A stretch of 21,255 nucleotides of DNA, from contig JAICTU010000105.1 of NCBI GenBank assembly GCA_025936205.1, positions 1 to 21,255 on the forward strand, given 5' to 3'. This document shows positions 14,897-21,255 of this stretch, in pieces (positions within the stretch are counted from its first letter, which is position 1; the number at the start of each line of letters is the position of its first letter). Position numbers and translations under genes: made by a program. The notes under the pieces were generated by a model. It worked only from the letters and a program-made list of their open reading frames with translations, was not told the origin of the DNA and did not search any database. The stretch comes from Polyangiaceae bacterium (GTDB taxonomy: Bacteria; Myxococcota; Polyangia; Polyangiales; Polyangiaceae).

Positions 14897-16201
14897 ATGC
14901 CCCGAGATGCACATCCTGCAGTCGGGGGGGGAAACGCAGTTGAACCGGAGCGCACCAGAGCAGAAGAGCAGCGTTCTTCTGCCAGCACGGTGGCTCGCAG
15001 CTTGGCCCGCGCGGAACGAGGCGCCGAGCGAGATACGCTGATCGAGGGCCTTGCGGGTCCGCCAAGGCCATCCGAGCCGGTGCAAGCAGGGCCGGTATCC
15101 CGGCGCGCCGTGCTGTTACGCACCGACCGCCGCGGCTGCGGTCAGCTGATCGCGCTGCCGTTCGGCAGGTTGCGCCTCGGGCGCTCCTGGGACGCGGAAG
15201 GGCGCGTCGACGACGACTCCGTCAGCCGCCTGCACGCCGAGATCAGCGTCGATCAGGGAACGTTCTTCATCCACGATCTGGGCTCCGCCAACGGCACGTT
15301 CCTCGACGAGGAACGCGTCACGCGGGCGGCGCTGCGCGACGGCAGCCTGGTGCGGCTCGGCGGGCGCGTCACGTTCCGCTTCTCCGTGATGGAAGAAGAC
15401 GAGCAGCGGGCGCTCAGCTCACTCCAGGACCTCGGCCACTGCGACCCGCTCACGCGCGTGTATAATCGCCGCCACCTGGAGCAGCATCTCGCTGCGGAGT
15501 TGGCCTTCGCCGAGCGCCACTCCAGCTCGATCTCGCTGATCCTGCTCGACATCGACTGTTTCAAGGCGGTCAACGATCGGCACGGACACCTGGTTGGTGA
15601 TCTGGTGCTGGAGCGCGTGGCGGAGGTGATCTCCGGCCAGATCCGCGTCGAGGACATGCTGGCGCGCTACGGTGGTGAAGAGTTCATCATCGTGCTGCGC
15701 GAGACGCCGGTCGGCGGAGCCGAGGTGCTGGCAGAGCGCATTCGGCGGGCGGTCGCTGAAGCGTCGATCGAGATCTCACCGGAGCAGACCTTGTCCGTCA
15801 CGCTCAGCGCGGGCTGTGCCTCGCTCGCTTGCGCCTCCAGCATGGGGGCAGGGCAGCTGCTCGAGATCGCGGATCGGCGCCTGTATCTTGCCAAGCAGCA
15901 AGGTCGCAATCGTGTGATCGGCGCGCTGCCGCGCCTGCGCTCGGTCCCGCCGCCGGCCGACGCCCCGCAGGACGTCGCGCCCGAGCCCCACGAGCACGAG
16001 CCGTCCTCTGGAGTGCACGAGCTCGAGCGCATGGCGCGCGCATTTGAAGAGCTCTCACCGGAGCTCCAGCTGGTGGTTGGCCTGCATTTCCAGGAGAACT
16101 GCAGCTTCGCCGAGATCGCGACCATCCTAGACAGTACCGAGGAGCGGGTGTGCGCTCTCTACGAGCAGGCCCGCGCAGAGCTGCGCCGATCCGCTGCGTG
16201 A
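14897..16201 (+). CDS. FHA - GGDEF diguanylate cyclase with C-terminal sigma-70 region 4-like domain
   Basis: 434 residues from the ATG at 14897 (AGAGGAA ~11 nt upstream; a GTG at 14864 is possible but has no ribosome site). Residues 1-65 are polar and probably disordered. Residues ~71-163 are an FHA phosphothreonine-binding domain: RLRLGRSWD (91-99), SVSRLHAEI (108-116), DLGSANGTFLDEERV (127-141). Residues ~172-345 are GGDEF: DPLTRVYNRR, DIDCFKAVNDRHGHLVGD, active site GGEEF (259-263), and inhibitory RxxD site RVED (250-253). After an acidic Pro linker, residues ~375-431 match FliA-like sigma region 4: FEELSPELQLVVGLHFQEN, then a helix-turn-helix (FAEIATILDS and RVCALYEQARAELRR). It should make cyclic-di-GMP, be recruited to a phosphoprotein, and possibly bind DNA or RNA polymerase. 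The third role is inferred. Confidence 0.88.
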   Translation: MPRDAHPAVGGGNAVEPERTRAEEQRSSASTVARSLARAERGAERDTLIEGLAGPPRPSEPVQAGPVSRRAVLLRTDRRGCGQLIALPFGRLRLGRSWDAEGRVDDDSVSRLHAEISVDQGTFFIHDLGSANGTFLDEERVTRAALRDGSLVRLGGRVTFRFSVMEEDEQRALSSLQDLGHCDPLTRVYNRRHLEQHLAAELAFAERHSSSISLILLDIDCFKAVNDRHGHLVGDLVLERVAEVISGQIRVEDMLARYGGEEFIIVLRETPVGGAEVLAERIRRAVAEASIEISPEQTLSVTLSAGCASLACASSMGAGQLLEIADRRLYLAKQQGRNRVIGALPRLRSVPPPADAPQDVAPEPHEHEPSSGVHELERMARAFEELSPELQLVVGLHFQENCSFAEIATILDSTEERVCALYEQARAELRRSAA

Positions 16202-16218
16202 GCGCGCCCCCGGCGCTC
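16200..16218. terminator. GC hairpin in convergent gap
   Basis: GAGCGC and GCGCTC flank a 7-nt loop (GCCCCCG). It lies at the end of the FHA-GGDEF gene and before the stop of the convergent methyltransferase gene. There is no T tract. Confidence 0.35.
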
Positions 16219-16226
16219 GAGCAGGC

Positions 16227-17366
16227 TCAGTCTCGCTGGAAGATCGCCAGCGTCTCGATGTGCTCCGTGTAGGGGAAAGCGTCGTAGCCGACCGCGCGCA
16301 CCAGCTTCAGGCCCGAGGCGAGCAGCGGTTCTGCGTCGCGGAGCAGCGAACCCAGGTCGCAGCTCAGGTACAACAAGCGGCGTGGCCGGCGCTCGCCCAG
16401 GGCATGCAGCACCTCCGGCTCCAGCCCCTTGCGCGGTGGGTCGACGATCACCACGCTCTCGGGCTGGATCTCGGGGCAGGCTGCCGGCGCCGGACCCGGC
16501 ACGACGCGGACGCGGGAGCGCTGGTCGTCGGGCAGCTCGCGCAGCCCCAGAGCCAGGCCCTCCAGCGATGCGGGACTGAGCTCGTTGAACACCAGGCTCG
16601 CGCAGCGCGCCGCCAGGCCCAGCCCGATCGCTCCGCAGCCCGCATACAGCTCCACCAGCTCGCTTCCAGGCGGCACCTGCGCGTGGATGCGCGCTACCAT
16701 GCGCTCGAACAGCTCCAGGTTGTTCTGTCCAAATGCCGCCGGGGGAAAGTAGACCTGGGCTCCGCCGATTCGCTCGCTCACGCTCGCGGGGCCACTGTGG
16801 TGATGAAAGGAGTCGCCCAGGATGCGGTTGGTGACTTCGGCATTGCCGTTCCACCACGTGCTGTGGACCCGCTCGCCCAGGCGCTCGCGCAGTCCATCCA
16901 GGAGCGGCAGCGCCGCGGCCGGCGTACGGTCGTTGCAAACCAGCACGATCTGCGCGCTCTGCGAGCTCCGCTCGACCACCACCTGCAGGGCACGCACCAG
17001 GCCCGCGTGCGCCCCGTCGCTATAACAGGAGCTGCCGAGCGCGCGCATGACGGCCTTCAGCGCGCGGCCCACCTCGTTGATCAACGGGTGGTGAATCTGG
17101 CAGCTGGGAATGTCGACGACGCGGTGGCTACCCTCGGCAAAGATACCGATCTTGGGTCGGCCGGCGCGGCCACGAACCGCGAGCCGCGCGCGGTGGCGAA
17201 AGCCTGAGCGGGCACCGATCTCGACCTCCTGCTGGGCTCCGTTCCGAAGGCACAGCTCGGCGAGCTGTTGCACCGCCGGTGACGCTGGACCCGCCGCGCC
17301 GAAGCGAGGGCAGCCCGGGCACGCCGGCAAGTGCGGACACGTCAGAGCAACGCCGCTGCTAGCCAA
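16227..17366 (-). CDS. TrmA/RlmD-family 5-methyluridine RNA methyltransferase with Fe-S cluster
   Basis: 379 residues from a TTG at 17366. The frame is open up to a GTG at 17534, but that extra stretch is Arg/Pro-rich with weak codon bias. The N-terminal cluster cysteines C10-x5-C16-x2-C19 (CPHLPACPGC) and C89 (DIPSCQ) are the 4Fe-4S ligands of RlmD/RlmC-type enzymes. The SAM-binding motif is ELYAGCGAIGLGLA (239-252). DPPRKG (309-314) is a family hallmark. The catalytic nucleophile is Cys336 in YLSCDLGSLLRD, and the closing TEHIETLAIFQR bears the base. The RNA-binding TRAM domain is absent, as in RlmC. The reaction is SAM-dependent C5 methylation of a uridine in rRNA or tRNA; the exact site cannot be read from sequence. 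The start codon is uncertain. Confidence 0.88.
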   Translation of the reverse strand: MASSGVALTCPHLPACPGCPRFGAAGPASPAVQQLAELCLRNGAQQEVEIGARSGFRHRARLAVRGRAGRPKIGIFAEGSHRVVDIPSCQIHHPLINEVGRALKAVMRALGSSCYSDGAHAGLVRALQVVVERSSQSAQIVLVCNDRTPAAALPLLDGLRERLGERVHSTWWNGNAEVTNRILGDSFHHHSGPASVSERIGGAQVYFPPAAFGQNNLELFERMVARIHAQVPPGSELVELYAGCGAIGLGLAARCASLVFNELSPASLEGLALGLRELPDDQRSRVRVVPGPAPAACPEIQPESVVIVDPPRKGLEPEVLHALGERRPRRLLYLSCDLGSLLRDAEPLLASGLKLVRAVGYDAFPYTEHIETLAIFQRD

Positions 17367-17810
17367 TGCTCGTGCGCCCGAGCCCCGGCGTGGGTGAGGC
17401 GGTTCTGGTGTCGGCGGGGTTGCTCCCGAAGCAGAGCGCCCGCGACCCCTCCGCGCCGGCTGAAGCGAATCGTGACGGCGCGGATCGAGGCGCCCCGTGC
17501 TGGGCGCGTGCCGACACGGCGGTGCGCTCGACACCGCGCGCTACGAGCGCGTCTCCACAGCTGAAATCCGGGCCCAGCATCGCCTCTCCTTAGCACGCTC
17601 GCCGCGCTGCGCGTGAGCTGGGCGGAGCGGCGCTTCGGGGCGCCGGATCCATCTCGGCTCCGGGGCTGGCGGCTCGTGTGCCGGCACGGACAGACATCCT
17701 CATGTCTCTGGCTAAAGTCCGATTCTGCCTCGCCGTTTCATTAACGTACGCGACTCGGCACGCGCCCGATTCTTGGTGGGCTCGGGCTCCCAGTTTGCGG
17801 CTCCTCGGTT
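17367..17810. other. Intergenic region upstream of the disordered-scaffold gene
   Basis: About 440 nt between divergent genes. No convincing coding frame is seen; the minus-strand frame that extends the methyltransferase upstream is low-complexity. A perfect 10-bp palindrome GTGCCGGCAC (17678-17687) and a hairpin AGACAT-CCTC-ATGTCT (17692-17707) lie close together, followed by an AT-richer patch (TTTCATTAACGTACG near 17738-17752) that could include the promoter of the next gene. Confidence 0.45.
17678..17707. promoter_or_regulatory. Adjacent palindrome and hairpin, possible operator
   Basis: GTGCCGGCAC is a perfect palindrome. Four bases later AGACAT and ATGTCT form a 6-bp stem around CCTC. 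Both lie ~105-130 nt before the ATG at 17811, a typical regulator position. Function is inferred only from symmetry. Confidence 0.35.
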
Positions 17811-19997
17811 ATGGGTTTTCTCTCAAAGTTTTTTGGCGGAGATGCGGGGACTCCTCCCCAGAAGCCCGAGTCGGCAGAAGCGCCCCGCTCGGCACCCGAA
17901 CCTGAACGCGCAGCGGAGAAGCTCGGCGCTCCGGTAGCGGCACAGCCGCCCCCGCCCGCTTCTCCGCCGTCGTCCAAGGAGGAGGTCACGGTCAACGCGC
18001 GCGCTCCGAAGGAGGTCTTGCCTCCGAAGGATGCAACGCCAAAGGAAGCGGTGGCCCTGAAGGAACCGGCTGCTCCGGCGAAGGAAGCAGCACCCAAGGA
18101 AGCAGCCGCCGTGAAGGAAGCGGTGGCTCTCGAGGAAGCTGCCGCGAAGGAGCCGCCCGCACCTGCCACGGCACCCAAGGCGGCAGGGCCCGCTGCCCCC
18201 GGATCGAGCAAGGGCGCCCCTCCCAGCGCTCTCAAGAGCACCGGCGGCCTGCCGCCCTCGAGCAAGCTGGGCGCTCCCCCCGCCAAACTCGGCGGGCCCG
18301 CGGACAAAGCGGGCGGGGACAAGGCGCGCATGATGTCCGGGAAGCCGGCGGCCGAGAAAGGCGCGGCCGCTGCGGATAAGAACGTGCCCGCAGACAAGGC
18401 GGCTCCCGCAGACAAGACCGCAGCCGCTCCCGAAAAGCCGGGAGCCGGCACTGCGCGCGCCATTCCCCCCGAGCGGCGCAAGGCGCTCGAGGACTCGGTC
18501 ATCACCTCGGCCCCCAAGATGCCGGGGGATCCCGCCGCGAAGGCCGCTCCCGCGGCGCGCCCTCCCGCCAAAGCTCCAGCCAAGACCGCGCTCGCGAATC
18601 CGCCGGCGAAAGCGGCGAGCGGCGAGAAGCCAGCCCCCGCGGGTAGCGATCCGTCGGGCGTCCCCGCGCTCCGCCCGCGCCGTGATCACAACAAGTCACC
18701 GGGCTTCTATTCCTCCGTGTCACCCGCGCACGGTGCGCACGCGGTCAGCGGAGGCCCCTTCGCTCCGGCGCAAAACAAGAAATCGACGGTGGTCGGCCTG
18801 GCCCCGCCCCCCGATCCAGTCAAGGGAGCCGCGCCCGCTCCCGATGCTGTGAGCGCTGAAACGCTCGCCGCCGACGCCGCGGCTCCGCAAGCGGGGCGCG
18901 CCGAGCCAGCTCGCTTCGAGCCGGTCCCGCCCGTTACCTCCGCACTGGCCGAGCCCGTGGCCGCGATCGTGGATCCCGCGAAGCAGGGGCCACCCGCTGC
19001 CGACGCCAGCGACGCAGAGCCACTGGTCGATCTGCGTGGGCTCGCCTCCGAGGACGACGACATCGCGCCGCCGACACCTTGCTCGACACCGCCTTCCGTC
19101 TCTCCCGTGGCGCGGGAAGAGAAAGAGGAGACGTCGCCAGGCCTCGGAAATACGCGCTCCCGGCACGATCCCAGTGCCCACCTGATCAACGGAACGGATC
19201 TGGAGCTGCTGCTGGCGTTTGCGCTGGATCTGGCGCTGGGCTGCGCCTCGGACGCCTGGTTTGTGCCCTTGCGAGCGGCGGTTGGGCGCTTGCTGGCGGG
19301 CGATGCCGCCATCCGCAGCAACGCGCTGGAGAAGGCGCTGACCACCCTGGCCAACGATCTCGAACAGCCCGGGGCATTCAGCGAAGAGAACCGGCAGCGC
19401 CTCTATGGTCATGTGGTGGCCGTGGACCTCGCGCTCGCCAAGCGCATGGACGTCACCGGACAGAAGGCGATCCGCGAGCGCCTGATCGTCGATCAGCTGC
19501 TGGAGGAGATCGCCCAGGCGCACCCGATGGTCACGCGCCGCATCAAGGATCAGGGGCCGCTCTCCCTGGAGATCCTTGCCCGCACCAGCGCCGAGGATCT
19601 GTCCCAGAAGCTCGAGGCGCCCACCGAGACGGCGGCGCAGGTGGCGAGCATCTTCCAGGGCTACCTGGAGGCGCGCGTCCAGCGCGGGCCCACCGTGGCG
19701 CTGCTCGGCAAATCCGTGGCGCTGCGCGAACGGGTGTCAGCCCTGGAGGCCTCCGCGGAGGCATTCGACCGCGCCTCCGAGGGAGACGATGCCAGCGCCC
19801 GTCGCAACACGCGCAAACAGCGCCAGAACGACGTGACGCAGCTGAACCTCCTGCTCGCCGAGTTTGGCGAAGCCAAGACCCTCGCCGAGATCGAGCGTTG
19901 CTCCGTGCAGGCCAAGATCGAGCGCATGCAACGCCTGATTCAAGAGCAGGAAGCGAATTCAGGGCGACGTGCAGCGAAGCCGTCGTCTCCCGCCTGA
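17811..19997 (+). CDS. Lys/Ala/Pro-rich disordered protein with helical C-terminal domain
   Basis: 728 residues from the ATG at 17811; no clear Shine-Dalgarno. It begins with a short amphipathic segment MGFLSKFFGGD. Residues ~15-455 are Pro/Ala/Lys-rich, with degenerate repeats such as PKEAVALKEP, AKEAAPKEAA and ADKAAPADKT, recalling histone H1-like tails and surely disordered. Residues ~459-650 are a compact, mostly helical domain (DLELLLAFALDLALG, RLIVDQLLEEIAQAHPMV). It includes a helix-hairpin-helix-like piece at ~584-615 (SLEILARTSAEDLSQKL, TAAQVASIF). Residues ~655-715 look like a coiled coil (VSALEASAEAF, IERMQRLIQEQE). I recognise no named family. It has no signal peptide or membrane span, so it is cytoplasmic. 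The neighbour 28 nt downstream is a pentapeptide/bactofilin-like protein, which suggests a scaffold or cytoskeletal complex, possibly one touching DNA. Confidence 0.8.
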   Translation: MGFLSKFFGGDAGTPPQKPESAEAPRSAPEPERAAEKLGAPVAAQPPPPASPPSSKEEVTVNARAPKEVLPPKDATPKEAVALKEPAAPAKEAAPKEAAAVKEAVALEEAAAKEPPAPATAPKAAGPAAPGSSKGAPPSALKSTGGLPPSSKLGAPPAKLGGPADKAGGDKARMMSGKPAAEKGAAAADKNVPADKAAPADKTAAAPEKPGAGTARAIPPERRKALEDSVITSAPKMPGDPAAKAAPAARPPAKAPAKTALANPPAKAASGEKPAPAGSDPSGVPALRPRRDHNKSPGFYSSVSPAHGAHAVSGGPFAPAQNKKSTVVGLAPPPDPVKGAAPAPDAVSAETLAADAAAPQAGRAEPARFEPVPPVTSALAEPVAAIVDPAKQGPPAADASDAEPLVDLRGLASEDDDIAPPTPCSTPPSVSPVAREEKEETSPGLGNTRSRHDPSAHLINGTDLELLLAFALDLALGCASDAWFVPLRAAVGRLLAGDAAIRSNALEKALTTLANDLEQPGAFSEENRQRLYGHVVAVDLALAKRMDVTGQKAIRERLIVDQLLEEIAQAHPMVTRRIKDQGPLSLEILARTSAEDLSQKLEAPTETAAQVASIFQGYLEARVQRGPTVALLGKSVALRERVSALEASAEAFDRASEGDDASARRNTRKQRQNDVTQLNLLLAEFGEAKTLAEIERCSVQAKIERMQRLIQEQEANSGRRAAKPSSPA
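17995..18450 (+). repeat. Low-complexity coding repeat region (K-E-A / A-D-K units)
   Basis: Degenerate units encoding (P/V/L)KE(A/P) (~18000-18160) and ADK(A/N/T) (~18370-18425) recur within the N-terminal half of the preceding gene. The DNA is imperfectly repeated (AAGGAAGC and GCAGACAAG strings), suggesting slippage-driven growth. Confidence 0.6.
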
Positions 19998-20025
19998 ACC
20001 CCAAGTACGAGGAAGTTGGGTATAA

Positions 20026-21255
20026 ATGATGGATAAGCCGACTCGAGCAACGATCGAGCAACGAGTGAAGATGGGTGAGGATCTCGCGCGATCCGATCTG
20101 CGCCAACTCAATCTGGCTGGAGCCAAGCTCGCGAATGCCAAGCTGGCGCGCGCGGATCTGGAGGGCGCAAACCTCGAAAACGCCGACCTGTCCGGGGCCG
20201 ATCTGAGCGGCGCATCCCTGCGCGAGGCCTTCATCGCAGGAGCCAATCTGGAAGGCGCGATCCTGAAGAAGACGGATCTCGACGGCGCCGTGTTGCGCGG
20301 GGCCAAGCTGAAGAAGGCCGATCTATCGCGCGCCAATCTGGAGGGCACCAACCTGGAGGGCGCCGATCTGGAGAAGGCCAAGCTGCGCTATGCTCAGCTG
20401 GACTCGGCGAATCTGGCCAATGCCGTGCTCGCCGGCGCCAACTTCTCGCAAGCCGATCTCGATAGCGCGAATCTGGCGGGAGCCAAGGCGGAAAAGTCCA
20501 ACTTCGCGCGGGCCTCGCTCGCCAACAGCTTGCTCGAGGGCGCCAACTTCCGCGAGGCTGTGCTGGACGAGAGCGTACTGCGTGGCGCAACGCTCAAGCG
20601 CGTCAACTTTCAGGGCGCGTCGCTCGTGGAAGCGGACATGGAAAAGAGCACCTGCGACGGCACTGACTTCTCGCGCGCGGACCTGCGCCGTGCACGCTTC
20701 GTGGGCGCGACCTTCAGCAAGACGGTGATCGAATCCGCGCGCGTGTTCGGCGTCGAGCTGGGGGGCGTGACCCCGCACGCCGATGCGTTCGTCGCGCAGC
20801 GCTGCGATCTGAGCCGTGAGGCGGACGGCAGCCGCTGGGTGACTCTGCCGAAGTTCCTGAAGAATCCGGGCGGCGCAGAGGACGGCGAGGACGCGCGGCT
20901 GCGCCGCTATGTCGGTCCGGGCGACGTGCTCAAGAACGCCGAGCTGAGCTTCGAGAGCGGGGCCGAAGTGCAGGTGGACGGCCTGCTCGAGCACTGCGAG
21001 CTGAACATGGCGGAGGACGCCAGCTTGATCATCGGCGAGTCGGGCGTGCTCGAGAATTGCCGCGTGATCGGTGGCCGCGTGCGCGTGAACGGCTGCTTCC
21101 TGGAGCGGAGCCGCGTCGGTCTCGATGGTCCGGTTGAGCTGGTGGTGAGCAAGCAGGGCGCCGTTGCGACGACGCTGCAACAGCCGGCAACCGAGACGCA
21201 ATTTGGGTTTGCGGCGGGCTGCCGCTTACGCCTGAACATCAAGGAACCCCAGAAA
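20026..21255 (+). CDS. Pentapeptide-repeat protein with bactofilin-like C-terminal region (3' end outside window)
   Basis: 410 residues are visible with no stop before the window ends. ATGATG at 20026-20031 gives two possible starts; GAGGAAG about 10 nt upstream favours the first. Residues ~20-245 are ~45 tandem pentapeptides of the A(D/N)LXX type (ADLEGANLENADLSG and so on), forming a right-handed quadrilateral beta-helix. A charged linker (~250-295) follows. From ~300 to the end, short alternating strands (LSFESGAEVQVDGLL, SLIIGESGVLENC, GRVRVNGCFLERSRV, LVVSKQGAV) follow the pattern of bactofilins, beta-helical polymer-forming cytoskeletal proteins. The bactofilin match is by pattern and moderate. 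Only 28 nt separate it from the disordered-scaffold gene, so one operon is likely. A cytoplasmic scaffold role is inferred. Confidence 0.88.
   Translation, partial: MMDKPTRATIEQRVKMGEDLARSDLRQLNLAGAKLANAKLARADLEGANLENADLSGADLSGASLREAFIAGANLEGAILKKTDLDGAVLRGAKLKKADLSRANLEGTNLEGADLEKAKLRYAQLDSANLANAVLAGANFSQADLDSANLAGAKAEKSNFARASLANSLLEGANFREAVLDESVLRGATLKRVNFQGASLVEADMEKSTCDGTDFSRADLRRARFVGATFSKTVIESARVFGVELGGVTPHADAFVAQRCDLSREADGSRWVTLPKFLKNPGGAEDGEDARLRRYVGPGDVLKNAELSFESGAEVQVDGLLEHCELNMAEDASLIIGESGVLENCRVIGGRVRVNGCFLERSRVGLDGPVELVVSKQGAVATTLQQPATETQFGFAAGCRLRLNIKEPQK
20080..20763 (+). repeat. Pentapeptide-repeat coding array (15-bp period)
   Basis: About 45 degenerate 15-bp units with the core GC(C/G)-(A/G)A(T/C)-CTG encode A(D/N)L. 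Later units drift (ANF, ATL, ASL) before the linker. Confidence 0.8.

Noticed and set aside
17367..17534. 56-codon N-terminal extension of the RNA methyltransferase
   Set aside because: Arg/Pro-rich, with weak third-position GC compared with the rest; the Fe-S cysteines normally lie near the N-terminus.
20323..21201. 292-codon minus-strand frame opposite the pentapeptide gene
   Set aside because: Its apparent periodicity is the complement of the pentapeptide repeats.
1..21255. CRISPR array, tRNA or rRNA genes, insertion sequences, prophage genes
   Set aside because: No regularly spaced repeats, cloverleaf or rRNA signatures, transposase motifs or terminal inverted repeats were seen on either strand.

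Overview
The window is very GC-rich, with strong G/C preference at third codon positions. It carries FHA, GGDEF, HDOD, Ser/Thr-kinase-like, bactofilin-like and pentapeptide-repeat proteins. That mix suggests a delta-proteobacterium of the myxobacterial type (Polyangia/Sorangiineae-like). This is inference from gene content; no rRNA or phylogenetic marker is present.

Layout. 1-507 is the 3' end of an HNH endonuclease gene. 508-834 shows no gene. 835-1391 is a graveyard on the minus strand: a 56-codon CYTH-domain stub, then a frameshifted and internally deleted short-chain dehydrogenase. These sit downstream of a tightly packed minus-strand operon (1399-7401): a catalytically degenerate membrane pseudokinase with C-terminal TPRs, a lipoprotein overlapping it by 4 nt, and an Ogt-AlkA DNA-alkylation repair fusion. 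Divergent from it, 7574-9462 encodes a degenerate-receiver GGDEF protein overlapping an HDOD protein. An OsmC-family gene (9519-10025) converges on a FucU mutarotase / aldo-keto reductase pair (10047-11518). A 60-codon unknown gene (11595-11777) follows.

From 12201 come a long-form glyA, a strong hairpin, and a convergent DoxX-family membrane protein gene (13894-14310). Next is a gene-poor stretch, then an FHA-GGDEF protein ending in a sigma-70 region 4-like helix-turn-helix (14897-16201). This converges on a TrmA/RlmD-type Fe-S RNA methyltransferase. The right end holds a Lys/Ala/Pro-rich disordered protein with a helical C-terminus (17811-19997). 28 nt later begins a pentapeptide-repeat protein with a bactofilin-like beta-helical end that runs off the window.

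How the genes may work together. Two diguanylate cyclases, both with intact GGEEF and RxxD inhibitory sites, plus the HDOD protein point to cyclic-di-GMP signalling. The pseudokinase and lipoprotein look like an envelope sensing or assembly pair, with the repair enzyme co-transcribed. The last two genes look like a cytoskeletal or scaffold module. The most unusual items are the FHA-GGDEF-sigma4 fusion, the pseudokinase/ExbD-like lipoprotein pair, and the disordered scaffold / pentapeptide-bactofilin pair. All functional links are inferences from sequence and gene order.
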